Shown: positions 1-8,651, counted from the first letter of the stretch. The stretch is 64,000 bases of DNA from Acidobacteriota bacterium (GCA_019639155.1 JAHBSJ010000003.1:124001-188000); one strand, 5' to 3'. Notes: generated from the letters alone by a model not told the origin. A program made the numbers and translations.

Positions 1-2
1 TC

Positions 3-569
3 GATGACCGGCCATTTGGCGGCGGCGACGGAATGGTACTTAAGCCGGAACCGATATTCGCCGCGATTGAAAATTTGATAGGTGCGTCCGACCGTGATCG
101 TTATCCGCCGAAGACCCGTGTGGCTCTGCTTTCCCCACAGGGAAGGCCGCTCAAACAGCGGATCGTACGTGAGTTTGCGGATGATTCTGATCACATCGTA
201 TTGATCTGTGGGCGTTACGAAGGTGTCGATGAGCGGGTGAATGAAGCACTTGTCACCGACGAGATATCGATCGGCGATTATGTACTGTCGGGCGGCGAGC
301 CGGCAGCGGTCGTGTTGGTTGACAGCATTGTAAGGCTTCTTCCGGACGCGTTGGGAAGTGAGACATCGGCCGTGTACGACTCATTCTCGAATGGCTTGCT
401 CGATTGTCCGCATTACACACGGCCGGCAGAGTTTCGAGGGATGAAAGTTCCCGATGTGTTATTGAATGGCAATCATGCCGAAATTGAAAAATGGCGCCAT
501 GAAAAGGCGCTGGAAAAGACACGGACAATCCGTGGAGACCTTTTGACAGGAGAAAATGGTGAAATGTGA
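3..569 (+). CDS. trmD: tRNA (guanine-N1)-methyltransferase, 5'-truncated by window
   Basis: TrmD methylates G37 of tRNAs that have G at position 36, using S-adenosylmethionine, and so prevents frameshifting. The reading frame is open from base 3 and begins [12 protein letters not shown], the TrmD signature; the ATG at 33 lies inside this motif and is not the start. Downstream are [13 protein letters not shown], the [11 protein letters not shown] motif of the trefoil-knot cofactor site, and a C-terminal helical part with CPHYTRP and [11 protein letters not shown]. About the first 55-60 residues of a typical 230-250 residue protein lie outside the window. rplS follows 42 bases downstream, as in the common rpsP-rimM-trmD-rplS operon, which supports the call. 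No anomaly seen. Confidence 0.96.
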   Translation, partial: DDRPFGGGDGMVLKPEPIFAAIENLIGASDRDRYPPKTRVALLSPQGRPLKQRIVREFADDSDHIVLICGRYEGVDERVNEALVTDEISIGDYVLSGGEPAAVVLVDSIVRLLPDALGSETSAVYDSFSNGLLDCPHYTRPAEFRGMKVPDVLLNGNHAEIEKWRHEKALEKTRTIRGDLLTGENGEM

Positions 570-611
570 GTTGCTCCCAAATGAGTAACTGACCTCTGGC
601 CGAGAAGCGAT

Positions 612-980
612 ATGAACAAACTTGATTCAGTTGAACAAACCCAGTTGCGGGACAATATTCCCGCATTTCAGCCTGGCGATACACTTCGAGTGCATGTGCG
701 CATCAAAGAGGGCAACAAGGAACGTATCCAAGCATTTGAAGGGATCTGCATTGCCCGAAAACACGGCGGTGCGAGGGAAACGGTCACCGTAAGAAAGGTG
801 AGTTTCGGCGTTGGTGTCGAACGTATATTCCCTTTGCACGCGACGGTGATCGATCATATTGATGTTGTCCGCCGTGGTAAGGTGCGGCGTGCTAAGTTGT
901 ATTATTTGCGTAATTTGCGAGGCAAAGCGGCTCGAATCAAAGAGCGCGATACGAGAAACAAGGCCCAGTCAGCAAAGTAG
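612..980 (+). CDS. rplS: 50S ribosomal protein L19
   Basis: A protein of 122 residues, the usual L19 size. L19 sits at the 30S-50S interface and contributes to intersubunit bridges. Diagnostic stretches are the N-terminal [20 protein letters not shown], then [13 protein letters not shown], the glycine-rich [20 protein letters not shown] and [16 protein letters not shown] near the end. The ATG at 612 is preceded by a purine-rich GAGAAG. It lies directly behind trmD and before rnhB, a conserved order, and is probably co-transcribed with trmD. I see no terminator between 980 and 1082. Confidence 0.97.
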   Translation: MNKLDSVEQTQLRDNIPAFQPGDTLRVHVRIKEGNKERIQAFEGICIARKHGGARETVTVRKVSFGVGVERIFPLHATVIDHIDVVRRGKVRRAKLYYLRNLRGKAARIKERDTRNKAQSAK

Positions 981-1081
981 CTGCAAGAGGCCTTGTATAC
1001 CCAAATCGCAATATATCTTTCAAACGCGAGTGAGTTGCCGGCAACGGATGCTTGACAAGCGAAGCGTGTTAGAATTCACTC

Positions 1082-1750
1082 GTGAGTGATTTCAGACTTC
1101 AAGCCGATCGTTTTGAATGGACGATCGGCTTTGATTTTGAGGAGCAAGCGCGGAGTGAGGGTTTTCATTTGATCGCAGGCGTCGACGAGGTCGGCCGCGG
1201 TTGTTTGGCCGGGCCCGTCGTCGCCGCCGCCTGTATTCTGAACCCCGAATTGCCGGTGCCGGCCGGCCTCACAGATTCTAAGAAGCTATCCGCGAGACAC
1301 CGGGAGGAGATCGCGTTGGCTCTTCGAGAGACCGCGCTCTCATATTCAGTTGCCGAGATCCAGGCCGATGAGATCGACAGGATCAACATTCTCGAAGCTA
1401 CAAAGAGAGCTATGCTTCTCGCGGTCAATTCGCTTAGGCCGAATGCTGATTACGTGCTGATCGACGCGGTCAAGCTGAAAGAGTTAACAATACCTCAAAA
1501 GTCGATAATCAAAGGGGATTCGATCTCATATTCTATAGCTGCGGCTTCAGTAATCGCCAAAACCTACCGCGACCGCCTGATGAAAGACTACGACCCAGAG
1601 TTTCCGCAATATGGCTTCGCGGGCCACAAAGGCTACGGCTCTGCGAAGCACTTTGCGGCAATTCGGGAACATGGCCCGTGTCCTATCCACCGGCTCTCAT
1701 TCCGTGGGGTTTTGCCGCCGGTAACAACGTCAGAACATGATCCATTCTGA
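1082..1750 (+). CDS. rnhB: Ribonuclease HII
   Basis: RNase HII cleaves the RNA strand of RNA-DNA hybrids and removes misincorporated ribonucleotides. The 222-residue protein has the family motifs: AGVDEVGRGCLAGPVV with the first catalytic Asp-Glu, LTDSKKLSARHR, DYVLIDAVKL with a further Asp, IKGDSISYSIAAASVIAK and TYRDRLMKDYD with the last acidic residue, then the GYGSAKHFAAIREHGPCPIHR tail. The chosen start is a GTG at 1082; the about 25 residues before the first core motif make it slightly long at the N-terminus. It ends inside the 3' end of the convergent MBL-fold gene (21-base overlap), so no terminator separates the two. Confidence 0.95.
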   Translation: MSDFRLQADRFEWTIGFDFEEQARSEGFHLIAGVDEVGRGCLAGPVVAAACILNPELPVPAGLTDSKKLSARHREEIALALRETALSYSVAEIQADEIDRINILEATKRAMLLAVNSLRPNADYVLIDAVKLKELTIPQKSIIKGDSISYSIAAASVIAKTYRDRLMKDYDPEFPQYGFAGHKGYGSAKHFAAIREHGPCPIHRLSFRGVLPPVTTSEHDPF

Positions 1751-2560
1751 TGGTTCTTTCGGGTGCGAGATCGAGATCCTGGTTTCCGCACGAAATAGAG
1801 GGGAACGCTCTTGCAGTGCGGACTCAGCGGTTATGCGTGCCAAGTTCGGCTCATTCGCACGCTGAGAAAGATGGGCGAGGACGACCTCGCGAGCGGTTCC
1901 GTCAAACTCATACTGAAGCCAATCTGCAAGGTCTTCGTTCGACAAATGGCCGGTGTTCGAACTGATCCGTTGTTTTAGCTCCCAAGAATAGACATAGCAG
2001 GCTCTCAACATATCTCGGCTGTGATTGGATTCAACGATGATGGAATCGCAGCCGCGCAGTTTCTCGCGGATCAGATCCGTGAAATGACCAAAATCCATCA
2101 GTGTGGCTACCCGGATCCCATTGCTTCGTGCTACGAACCCAAAGTTGTCCGCGGCGTCGTGCGGAACAGAGAATGGTTCGAAGTCAATGTTCCCGATGCG
2201 AAACTCAGCGGACGAATCTATTTCTACAGTTTTGTCAGCTAGTGCCGCCTGACGTTTTGAAGACTCGCTATCACCATTTAATCCGCCTGCCCGGGTACTG
2301 AAGTAGGCATCGAGAGTTAGGCCTGAAACAAAGACTGGACAATTGATCTGCGACATCAAAACTCGTAATCCGCCTGCGTGGTCGCCGTGTTCATGTGTCA
2401 GTAAAACGGCATCTAGGTTCTCAGGCGCAACCCCGACAACCGCCAGTCGTCTGACGATCTCACGGGAGCTAAGGCCCGCATCAACCAGGACATTCGTATT
2501 CCCGCTTGAGATGAGGACCGAATTCCCCGTGGAGCCACTACCTAAGACCGTGAACTTCAT
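1730..2560 (-). CDS. MBL-fold metallohydrolase (YycJ/WalJ-like)
   Basis: A 276-residue metallo-beta-lactamase-fold protein. It starts MKFTVLGSGSTGNSVLI, typical of the YycJ/WalJ branch, and carries the metal-binding THEHGDHAGG motif (HxHxDH) at about residues 54-63, LMDFGHF near 156 and ESNHSRDML near 176; AHLSQRANEP supplies a late histidine. Known relatives are proposed to be exonuclease-like hydrolases, but substrates are poorly defined. The ATG overlaps the stop of the upstream SDR gene by 4 bases, so translation is probably coupled. It is the last gene of the minus-strand run from 6740. The family is clear; the precise activity is not. Confidence 0.88.
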   Translation of the reverse strand: MKFTVLGSGSTGNSVLISSGNTNVLVDAGLSSREIVRRLAVVGVAPENLDAVLLTHEHGDHAGGLRVLMSQINCPVFVSGLTLDAYFSTRAGGLNGDSESSKRQAALADKTVEIDSSAEFRIGNIDFEPFSVPHDAADNFGFVARSNGIRVATLMDFGHFTDLIREKLRGCDSIIVESNHSRDMLRACYVYSWELKQRISSNTGHLSNEDLADWLQYEFDGTAREVVLAHLSQRANEPNLARITAESALQERSPLFRAETRISISHPKEPSEWIMF

Positions 2561-3333
2561 TTTAATCGAGATCGGAGCATTTTCGAGGCCACTTTGCGAG
2601 ACACCATTGTGGGCATTACCTTCGTCGCTGTGGCTACAACCGAATTGACAAAGCCGGATATAACTTTAGTTCTGCCGTTTGAGATAGCCCTCATAGCGGT
2701 TTCCACCACATCTTCTGCGGTCTGCTGCCCTTTTAGTTCGAATGGCCGGTCAATTTCTGACGCCGCAAAAAAGTTCGTTTTAGTAGAACCCGGACAGAGC
2801 GCCAAGACCTGAATACCAAACTCGCGGTTCTCTTCAGCGATGGCTTCTGAGAATGAAGTTACGAATGCTTTTGTGGCGGCGTAAGCTGCCATGTAGGGAA
2901 CTGGTTGGAAGCCTGCAGCTGACGACACGTTCACGATCTTCCCGCGACGGCGCGAACGCATCCCTTGCAAATACAAATGCGTTAAGGCGACCAAAGACCT
3001 GATGTTCAGATCGATCATCATTAGTTCTATTTCCAAAGGAAGTTCAGCAAAATCGCCCATCGATCCGAATCCTGCGTTATTTATCAGCCAGTCGATCTCG
3101 AATCCATGCGTTTCGGTCTCAGCGAAGACCTTGGTCGGTGCATCGGCGTCGGTGAGATCCGCCACGATGTAATGTGCAGTTATTTCATGCTTCAGCATCA
3201 GCTCATCGCAGATCCCATGGAGCACCTTTTCTGAGCGGGCAACGAGCACCAGGTCATGTTTCTCAGAAGCGAGCCGTCGGGCAAACGCCTCACCAATTCC
3301 ACTGGACGCTCCCGTTATAAGCGTTGCTTTCAT
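2557..3333 (-). CDS. SDR family NAD(P)-dependent oxidoreductase
   Basis: A classical short-chain dehydrogenase/reductase of 258 residues. The dinucleotide-binding TGASSGIGEAFARRL is at the N-terminus, LINNAGFG near residue 88, the catalytic Ser in VNVSSAAGF and the YAATK (YxxxK) pair near 155-159, followed by ALCPGSTKTNFF. The substrate cannot be read from sequence; the basic C-terminal tail resembles SDRs acting on hydrophobic substrates, but that is only an inference. Start and stop overlap neighbours by 4 bases on both sides, placing it in a translationally coupled run with the HExxH membrane protein and the MBL-fold hydrolase. Confidence 0.9.
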   Translation of the reverse strand: MKATLITGASSGIGEAFARRLASEKHDLVLVARSEKVLHGICDELMLKHEITAHYIVADLTDADAPTKVFAETETHGFEIDWLINNAGFGSMGDFAELPLEIELMMIDLNIRSLVALTHLYLQGMRSRRRGKIVNVSSAAGFQPVPYMAAYAATKAFVTSFSEAIAEENREFGIQVLALCPGSTKTNFFAASEIDRPFELKGQQTAEDVVETAMRAISNGRTKVISGFVNSVVATATKVMPTMVSRKVASKMLRSRLK

Positions 3334-3854
3334 ACGTGATCACTCTCATTCGCGGGCCGGACGAACGAAAAATAGATAGCAAGCATGGCGGCTGATGCAA
3401 TGGTCAGCGTGCCAATAATCCTTATGACGGCGGCAACTGTTTTAGTCGAATCCAGCAGGCCAAACCTTTCAAGCAAATAGTTCCAGTCATGAAAGCTGCC
3501 CTCGCTTCCAGTCAGCCCGCCGAGAAGGACCAATTGCATCACTTGTGCGTCTGCGGCATAGACCCAAACATTCAGTATGCTCTGTCCTACCCAAAACAAT
3601 ACGATCGCCGCGGAGTAGAATTTCCCGTGCCACCAAAAGTACCCGACGAAAGCTGTGGGGAACAATACTTGAAACAGTGAGCCACCCGCGACGCCAATGA
3701 ACTCACCGAAAATTCCAAAGATCAAATGACCGGTCTCATGTATCGGCAGATCGACGTTATCCAAAAAGCTGCCCTGCATCGGGTCGTATGCGATCGTCAA
3801 AAAGTAGATCGACACCAGGATCGCAAAACTGAGTTTTGGATAATTAGGGCTCAT
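3330..3854 (-). CDS. Small multi-pass membrane protein with HETGH (HExxH) motif
   Basis: A 174-residue protein with hydrophobic segments at about residues 8-24, 60-100 and 145-165. Just after the first segment is LPIHETGHLIFGIFGEF, an HExxH motif next to a membrane helix, as in membrane zinc peptidases, and later the polar pairs YAADAQ and SFHDWNYLLERFGLL, which could add metal ligands. It is much shorter than site-2 proteases and lacks their NPDG motif, so it is not a standard M50 enzyme. I know similar uncharacterised HExGH/HDW proteins in bacteria but no established function. It overlaps its neighbours on both sides by 4 bases. Activity unproven. Confidence 0.8.
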   Translation of the reverse strand: MSPNYPKLSFAILVSIYFLTIAYDPMQGSFLDNVDLPIHETGHLIFGIFGEFIGVAGGSLFQVLFPTAFVGYFWWHGKFYSAAIVLFWVGQSILNVWVYAADAQVMQLVLLGGLTGSEGSFHDWNYLLERFGLLDSTKTVAAVIRIIGTLTIASAAMLAIYFSFVRPANESDHV

Positions 3855-4360
3855 CCCCGAAAATCTGCACGTTCGATGGCGTAAAAAAGACAGTCCTGTC
3901 CGTAATGCCAGTCAGTCTTTTCGTAATGCATACCGCATTTTTCCATTATCTTATGTGAACCGGTATTCTCGGGATGACAGACGGCGACGATGCGTTCGAG
4001 CCCCATGACGTTAAATCCGTAGGCGAGCCATCCAATCGCCGTTTCGTAGCCGTAACCCTGCCGCCAAAATTTTTCTGCCAGATTATAGCCGACCTCGATC
4101 TCGCCGGTGTTTTCGAGCGGCTGCAGCCCGCTGGAACCGATAAGCTCGCCGGTCTCTTTCAACCCAATAGCACACATCCCAACGCCTGCTGTTTCGTAAC
4201 AATTTATATAGAAATCGAGCCGTTTCGACAGGGCTTCAGGGCTTTGCATTTTCGGCCCGCCAAGGTAACGGTTGACTGCGGCCGGAGCGCGGTTCTCTAT
4301 TAACCACGGCAGATCGTCGCGGGTAAATCGGCGATGAAATAGTCGTTCGGTCTCTATCAC
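3851..4360 (-). CDS. GNAT family N-acetyltransferase (RimJ/RimL-like)
   Basis: A 169-residue protein of the RimJ/RimL-like GNAT branch: it opens with IETERLFHRRFTRDDL, has GVGMCAIGLKETGELIGSSG and LEVGYNLA-type strands (IEVGYNLAEKFWRQGYGYE, the acetyl-CoA pyrophosphate loop), and ends with RIVAVCHPENTGSHKIMEKC followed by GMHYEKT. It transfers an acetyl group from acetyl-CoA to an amine; the acceptor (protein N-terminus or small molecule) is unknown. It overlaps the HETGH gene by 4 bases and lies 9 bases downstream of pdxH. Confidence 0.88.
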   Translation of the reverse strand: MIETERLFHRRFTRDDLPWLIENRAPAAVNRYLGGPKMQSPEALSKRLDFYINCYETAGVGMCAIGLKETGELIGSSGLQPLENTGEIEVGYNLAEKFWRQGYGYETAIGWLAYGFNVMGLERIVAVCHPENTGSHKIMEKCGMHYEKTDWHYGQDCLFYAIERADFRG

Positions 4361-4369
4361 GCGGTTCTA

Positions 4370-5014
4370 TCAGGGCGAAAGGCGTTCGATCGACCATTCG
4401 CCATCCTTGAGAGTATAGCAAATGCGGTCGTGCAGGCGGCTCGGACGGCCCTGCCAGAATTCGAAATGATCGGGTTCGATACGAAACCCGCCCCAATGCG
4501 GCGGTCGCGGGACGCCTCCAATCGCGTATTTTGCCGACAAAGCGGCAACTTTGGCAATTAGGACGGATTTGGAAGTCAACGGCTGGCTTTGATCTGATGC
4601 CCAGGCTCCGATCCTGCTAGTAAATGGCCTCGATGCGAAGTACTCGTCAGATTCTGCGGAAGATACCTTCGAAGCCCTACCGTTGATCCTGATCTGACGC
4701 TCTAATTCAGGCCAAAAGAAATTCAATGCTGCAAAAGGATTCTCGATCAGTTCACGCCCCTTTTGGCTTTCGTAATTCGTAAAAAAAACTAATCCCTTTG
4801 AATCAAACCCTTTCAGCAAGACCAAACGCGATGACGGCCGCCCCTTAGAGCTTACTGTTGAAAGCGTCATCGCCGTCGGTTCTGGCAACTCGGCCAAAAG
4901 TGCCTCATTCATCCAGCTGTCAAATTGAACAAACGGATCGGGATCGACGCTGGAGATTGAGAGCTCCTCGCGCGAATACTCTTTACGAATGCCTGCGAGT
5001 TCGGTCGATTCCAT
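4370..5014 (-). CDS. pdxH: Pyridoxamine/pyridoxine 5'-phosphate oxidase
   Basis: PdxH oxidises pyridoxine or pyridoxamine 5'-phosphate to pyridoxal 5'-phosphate with FMN and oxygen. The 214-residue length is typical. Family features seen: MTLSTVSSKGRPSSRLVLLKG and GLVFFTNYESQKGREL (FMN binding), FFWPELERQIRINGRASKV, the RIGAWASDQSQPL loop and the C-terminal PHWGGFRIEPDHFEFWQG with RLHDRICYT, containing substrate-contacting Arg and His residues. It ends at RLSP, the usual terminus. It is 1 base from the upstream DUF1015 gene, so the two are probably one transcript. Confidence 0.96.
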   Translation of the reverse strand: MESTELAGIRKEYSREELSISSVDPDPFVQFDSWMNEALLAELPEPTAMTLSTVSSKGRPSSRLVLLKGFDSKGLVFFTNYESQKGRELIENPFAALNFFWPELERQIRINGRASKVSSAESDEYFASRPFTSRIGAWASDQSQPLTSKSVLIAKVAALSAKYAIGGVPRPPHWGGFRIEPDHFEFWQGRPSRLHDRICYTLKDGEWSIERLSP

Positions 5015-5015
5015 A

Positions 5016-6242
5016 TCAAAGCTGGTGAATGAGCAATCCGTCTTTCAACTTAGGTTCAAACCACGTCGATTTTGGGGGCATTATCTCTCCCATATCTGCT
5101 ACTGCGAGAAGATCGTCCATAGTCGTCGGAAACATAGAAAACGCGACTGCCGCCGTCCCGTCATCCACCAATCTCTCTAGCTCCGCGGTTCCGCGAATGC
5201 CGCCTACAAATCCAATCCTCTTGTCGGTTCGTTCATCGCCGATGCCTAGGACCGGAGCAAGGAGAAAGTTGTGCAATATGCTTACGTCGAGCCGCTCGAT
5301 CGGATCTGGTTCTCGGACGTATTGAACATTAAATCTCAGTTTGCGCCATCTGCCTCCGAGATACATACAGATCTCGCCGTGGTGACGCGGCACCTTTTCT
5401 AATGCCTCTTCTATCAAAAAACTCGCTGAGATCTGTTCGAGGAATTCCTCTTCGGAAAGGCCGTTCAGGTCGTTTACTACGCGATTATATGGCAGGATCC
5501 GGAGGTCCTCAGCGGGGAACAAACCGGCGATCACAAAATTGTAAGGCTCAGAACCGTCATGTCCCGGATTCGCCGTTCGCAGACTTTGCCGCGCGGTTTC
5601 GGCACTCTCGGCCCTATGATGGCCGTCAGCAATGTAAAGAGACGGAACTTCCGCAAATGCTGTCTTCCAAGATGAGATATTCGAGACACGCCAAACTCGC
5701 TGTCGAACTCCGGTTGGGCATTCGAACTCATATATTGGTTCGGTTTCCGTTGCGCGAAGAAGTAACTCATGGATCGCACGAGTTCCCCGAAAGGCGAGAA
5801 ATATCAGGCCGGTCTGTGCGTTGACGGCAAGCAGATGTCGGGTCCTGTCATCGACTTTGTCGGGCCGCGTCTTTTCGTGCTTTTTGATACTTCCTTCTTC
5901 GTATTCATCCAATGAGCAGCAAGCAACCAGCCCGGTTTGGGTATGGCTGGCTGCTGCCAGCTGATAGACGAAGAACGCAGGCTCCTCATCGCGAACAAGG
6001 ATCCCATCCTGAATGAAGGAGTTTAGGTTTGCCCGAGCTTTGTCGAAAATATCGTCAAGTTCGGGCCCGGAGCCTTCGGGAAATTCCGCCTCCGCCCTCG
6101 TGACCCGCAAGAAACTGTTTGGGTTGCCGGTAATGTGTTCCCGCACTTCGGATTCGTAAACGACATCGTAAGGGACGCACGATACCGACTTTGCTATCTC
6201 CGGTCTGGGGCGGAGTGCACGAAAAGGCTCTATTTTCGCCAC
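5016..6242 (-). CDS. DUF1015 family protein
   Basis: A 408-residue protein recognised as DUF1015 from its start (KIEPFRALRPRPE, then VSCVPYDVV), the VTRAEAEFPEG and FFVYQLAA strands, the CCSLDEYEEGSIKKHEKTRP stretch, LYIADGHHRAESA near the middle (the strongest family hallmark) and a C-terminal GFVGGIRGTAEL followed by FSMFPTTMDDLLAVAD. Members are often encoded near amino-acid metabolism genes, but to my knowledge no reaction is firmly established; the ADGHHR motif suggests a catalytic or nucleotide-binding loop. It lies 21 bases behind the lipoprotein gene and 1 base ahead of pdxH, an operon layout. Confidence 0.88.
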   Translation of the reverse strand: MAKIEPFRALRPRPEIAKSVSCVPYDVVYESEVREHITGNPNSFLRVTRAEAEFPEGSGPELDDIFDKARANLNSFIQDGILVRDEEPAFFVYQLAAASHTQTGLVACCSLDEYEEGSIKKHEKTRPDKVDDRTRHLLAVNAQTGLIFLAFRGTRAIHELLLRATETEPIYEFECPTGVRQRVWRVSNISSWKTAFAEVPSLYIADGHHRAESAETARQSLRTANPGHDGSEPYNFVIAGLFPAEDLRILPYNRVVNDLNGLSEEEFLEQISASFLIEEALEKVPRHHGEICMYLGGRWRKLRFNVQYVREPDPIERLDVSILHNFLLAPVLGIGDERTDKRIGFVGGIRGTAELERLVDDGTAAVAFSMFPTTMDDLLAVADMGEIMPPKSTWFEPKLKDGLLIHQL

Positions 6243-6263
6243 AAAAGATCAATCTCCAAAATT

Positions 6264-6740
6264 TCAATATGTCGGCTGAGTGTTGCCGTTAATAATTTCG
6301 TTCAGTCGCCGGTTGCTTTCATCCATTTCGTCGAGCATTTGTTGAGCATAGCCCTTCTTATCGATCCGCCATTGTCCTTTCTCAAAGATGAATGGGACCG
6401 TCTCCCACGTTCCGAACGAGTTCTTCACTTCAATGGTCGCTTTTTCCCCGTCGATCTTCTCGTTTCGAAACTCAACTGTTGTTTGATTCGGGCCTACCAA
6501 TGTCTCTCGCTGTAAAATATCGTCGATCGTGGTGTTCTGCGCCTTAGCCTGCTCTTCATGCATCTTCAACGTTGCCTCTGAAAGCAGCGTTTTAATAGCA
6601 TTGGCGTCTTTTGACTTTATTGCTTTAACGTAAGTCTTGAATGTCTCGACAGGGGTCGCAGGCTCACGAGAACCGCACGCGGCAAAAAAGACGCAGATCA
6701 ATCCACATACGAGGAATTTATTTAAATAGCAGGCTCTCAT
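6264..6740 (-). CDS. Putative lipoprotein with NTF2/DUF4878-like fold
   Basis: The frame is open to 6806, but I chose the ATG at 6740 because it gives a clean lipoprotein signal (basic start, hydrophobic core VCGLICVFFAAC with the lipobox Cys) and because the longer form would run into the divergent phhB gene. The mature part (TPVETFKTYVKAIKSKDANA, later TVEFRNEKIDGEKATIEVKN and VPFIFEKGQWRIDKKGYAQ) has the helix-then-sheet pattern of the small DUF4878/SnoaL-like lipoproteins. Function unknown; probably anchored in a membrane. A TATAAT hexamer lies 22 bases upstream on this strand. It heads the seven-gene minus-strand run. Confidence 0.8.
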   Translation of the reverse strand: MRACYLNKFLVCGLICVFFAACGSREPATPVETFKTYVKAIKSKDANAIKTLLSEATLKMHEEQAKAQNTTIDDILQRETLVGPNQTTVEFRNEKIDGEKATIEVKNSFGTWETVPFIFEKGQWRIDKKGYAQQMLDEMDESNRRLNEIINGNTQPTY

Positions 6741-6762
6741 TTTCGCTAAGCTCAAAAACTTG

Positions 6763-6768
6763 ATTATA
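6763..6768 (-). promoter_or_regulatory. Candidate -10 box (TATAAT) of the minus-strand operon
   Basis: A perfect TATAAT on the minus strand 22 bases upstream of the chosen ATG of the lipoprotein gene. I find no convincing TTGACA-like -35 at 16-18 bases, so this is a partial match only. It would drive the seven-gene run down to the MBL-fold gene and lies about 28 bases from the start of divergent phhB. Confidence 0.35.
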
Positions 6769-6795
6769 CTGTAGTTTTGAGGAAGCATAGAACCA

Positions 6796-7077
6796 ATGCA
6801 ACGCAAAATTCTTTCTGAAGCTGAGTTGCGCGGATCGCTCGCTGCAATGGAGAATTGGAATGCTGTTGACAGCTGTATTCAGAGGCGATTTGAATTTCGG
6901 GATTTCGCGGCGGCGTTGGATTTTGTCAACAAGGTTGGCTCCCTCGCAGAGGAAGCGGATCACCATCCGGACATAACATTTGGTTGGGGATACGCAGAGA
7001 TTGTGTTGACGACACACGACCGCGGCGGTGTAACGGATGTTGATATTGCTCTCGCCGCTAGAATAAATGCGATCTAA
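6796..7077 (+). CDS. phhB: Pterin-4a-carbinolamine dehydratase
   Basis: A 93-residue protein of the PCD/DCoH family, which dehydrates 4a-hydroxytetrahydrobiopterin to recycle pterin cofactor after aromatic amino-acid hydroxylation. The family core is clear: FEFRDFAAALDFVNKVGSLA, then the active-site EEADHHPDITFGWGYAEIVL and THDRGGVTDVDIALAARI. Start ATG at 6796, divergent from the lipoprotein gene. No phenylalanine hydroxylase gene is visible in the window, so its partner enzyme must be elsewhere, or it serves another pterin function, as is common for free-standing members. Confidence 0.93.
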   Translation: MQRKILSEAELRGSLAAMENWNAVDSCIQRRFEFRDFAAALDFVNKVGSLAEEADHHPDITFGWGYAEIVLTTHDRGGVTDVDIALAARINAI

Positions 7078-7113
7078 GTTTTGAGAATAAGTTAACTATA
7101 TCCAAAAAATACT

Positions 7114-8580
7114 ATGTCAAATGTCCCTATTACAGTAGCTCACGGTGACGGAATTGGTCCTGAGATCATGGCAGCAACGCTGCATATTTTGAAAGAAGCC
7201 GGCGCCCGGATCGATATTGAAGAGATCGAGATCGGAGAAAAGGTTTACCTGAGCGGCAACACTGCCGGCATAGCACCCGAATCGTGGGATTCGCTGCGTC
7301 GAACCAAGGTGTTTCTTAAGGCCCCGATCACGACTCCTCAAGGCGGCGGATTTAAGTCATTGAATGTGACCGTCCGCAAGACGCTCGGTATGTACGCGAA
7401 TATACGCCCTTGCGTTTCGTATCATCCGTTCATAGAAACAAAACATCCCGTAATGGACGTCGTTATCGTTAGGGAGAACGAAGAAGACACCTACGCCGGC
7501 ATCGAGTATCGCCAGTCAGATATGGTCGAACAGTGTCTGAAGCTCATTACAAGGCCGGGCTGCGAGAAAATTGTTCGATACGCGTTTGAGTATGCTCGAA
7601 AGAACAACCGAAAAACAGTAACAGTTTTTGTGAAAGATAACATAATGAAGCAGACCGACGGCCTGTTTCATCGTGTTTTTGACGAGATCGGTGCTGAGTA
7701 TCCTGACATACAAAAGGGAGATTGGATCGTTGATATCGGTGCAGCTAAGCTCGCAACGTCTCCTCAGGATTTTGATGTCATCGTTATGCCTAATCTCTAC
7801 GGCGACATCCTTTCTGACGTAACAGCACAGATGACGGGCTCGGTCGGGCTTGCCGGTTCGGCTAATATCGGAGAGAACATCTCGATGTTCGAGGCCATTC
7901 ACGGTAGTGCTCCGCGTCGTGCGGGCCAAAACGTCGCTAATCCCTCAGGCTTGTTCCTCGGCGCTGTGATGATGCTCGTTCACATCGGTCAGCCGGACGT
8001 TGCGGAATTGACCCACAACGCATGGCTCAAGACCATCGAAGACGGCGTTCATACCTACGACATCGCTCGAGAAGGCACGACCAAACAGACCGTCGGGACC
8101 AAAGAATTCGGTGAAGAGGTAGTCAAACGGCTTGGGCAGAAACCTGCGACGCTCAAAGCGGTCGAGTATAAGAAAGACGAAGGCTTGAGCGAAGAAAGGA
8201 AGCCGATCTATTCTATCCGCGAACCGCAGAAGAAAGATCTTGTTGGAGTGGACGTTTTTGTTAACTGGTGGAACGGCAATTTCTACGGTGCTGCGAACGA
8301 ACTCGGCCCTATCGTTGAACAGGCAAACGGCAATGGGTTGAAACTGGTAATGATCTCGAACCGCGGTACGAAAGTCTATCCGAAAGGACAGCCGGATACG
8401 TTCTGCGTCGATCATTGGCGGTGCCGCTTTATGGCCGAAAACCAAGGCGAGACTATCACCCACCAACAGGTGATCGACCTGCTGGGCCGCGTTGCGGGTG
8501 CGGGGCTGGATTTCATCAAGACGGAACACCTATATAATTTCGACGGCGAACCGGGTTATTCGCTCGGACAGGGACAATAG
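7114..8580 (+). CDS. icd: NADP-type isocitrate dehydrogenase (long form)
   Basis: This 488-residue enzyme oxidatively decarboxylates isocitrate to 2-oxoglutarate. It has VAHGDGIGPEIM, the substrate loop KSLNVTVRKTLGMYANIRP, VIVRENEEDTYAGIEYRQ, VKDNIMKQTDGLF, NLYGDILSDVTAQMTGSVGL and EAIHGSAPRRAGQNVANPSG. The Arg-Arg after HGSAP fills the positions that read Lys-Tyr in E. coli NADP enzyme, and differs from the Asp-Ile of NAD enzymes, so NADP use is predicted. A C-terminal extension of about 150 residues matches the Thermus/Rickettsia-type long IDH. A strong terminator follows at 8619. A second, NAD-type paralogue lies at 37987. Confidence 0.93.
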   Translation: MSNVPITVAHGDGIGPEIMAATLHILKEAGARIDIEEIEIGEKVYLSGNTAGIAPESWDSLRRTKVFLKAPITTPQGGGFKSLNVTVRKTLGMYANIRPCVSYHPFIETKHPVMDVVIVRENEEDTYAGIEYRQSDMVEQCLKLITRPGCEKIVRYAFEYARKNNRKTVTVFVKDNIMKQTDGLFHRVFDEIGAEYPDIQKGDWIVDIGAAKLATSPQDFDVIVMPNLYGDILSDVTAQMTGSVGLAGSANIGENISMFEAIHGSAPRRAGQNVANPSGLFLGAVMMLVHIGQPDVAELTHNAWLKTIEDGVHTYDIAREGTTKQTVGTKEFGEEVVKRLGQKPATLKAVEYKKDEGLSEERKPIYSIREPQKKDLVGVDVFVNWWNGNFYGAANELGPIVEQANGNGLKLVMISNRGTKVYPKGQPDTFCVDHWRCRFMAENQGETITHQQVIDLLGRVAGAGLDFIKTEHLYNFDGEPGYSLGQGQ

Positions 8581-8618
8581 GCTCTATCTGACCTTATTAA
8601 ATTGTTTTGAACGTGTTT

Positions 8619-8651
8619 GGCGGGGCGCCGGCCTCGCCATTTCTTTTTTTT
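8619..8651 (+). terminator. Rho-independent terminator after icd
   Basis: An 8-bp stem (8619-8626 with 8631-8638, GGCGGGGC/GCCTCGCC, one G-U pair), a 4-base GCCG loop and then a T-rich tract with eight consecutive T to 8651. It lies 38 bases after the icd stop and separates it from the kinase gene. Confidence 0.85.

Noticed and set aside
1052..1075. TTGACA followed by TAGAAT before rnhB
   Set aside because: The spacer is only 12 bases, too short for a sigma-70 promoter; rnhB is probably read from the upstream operon.
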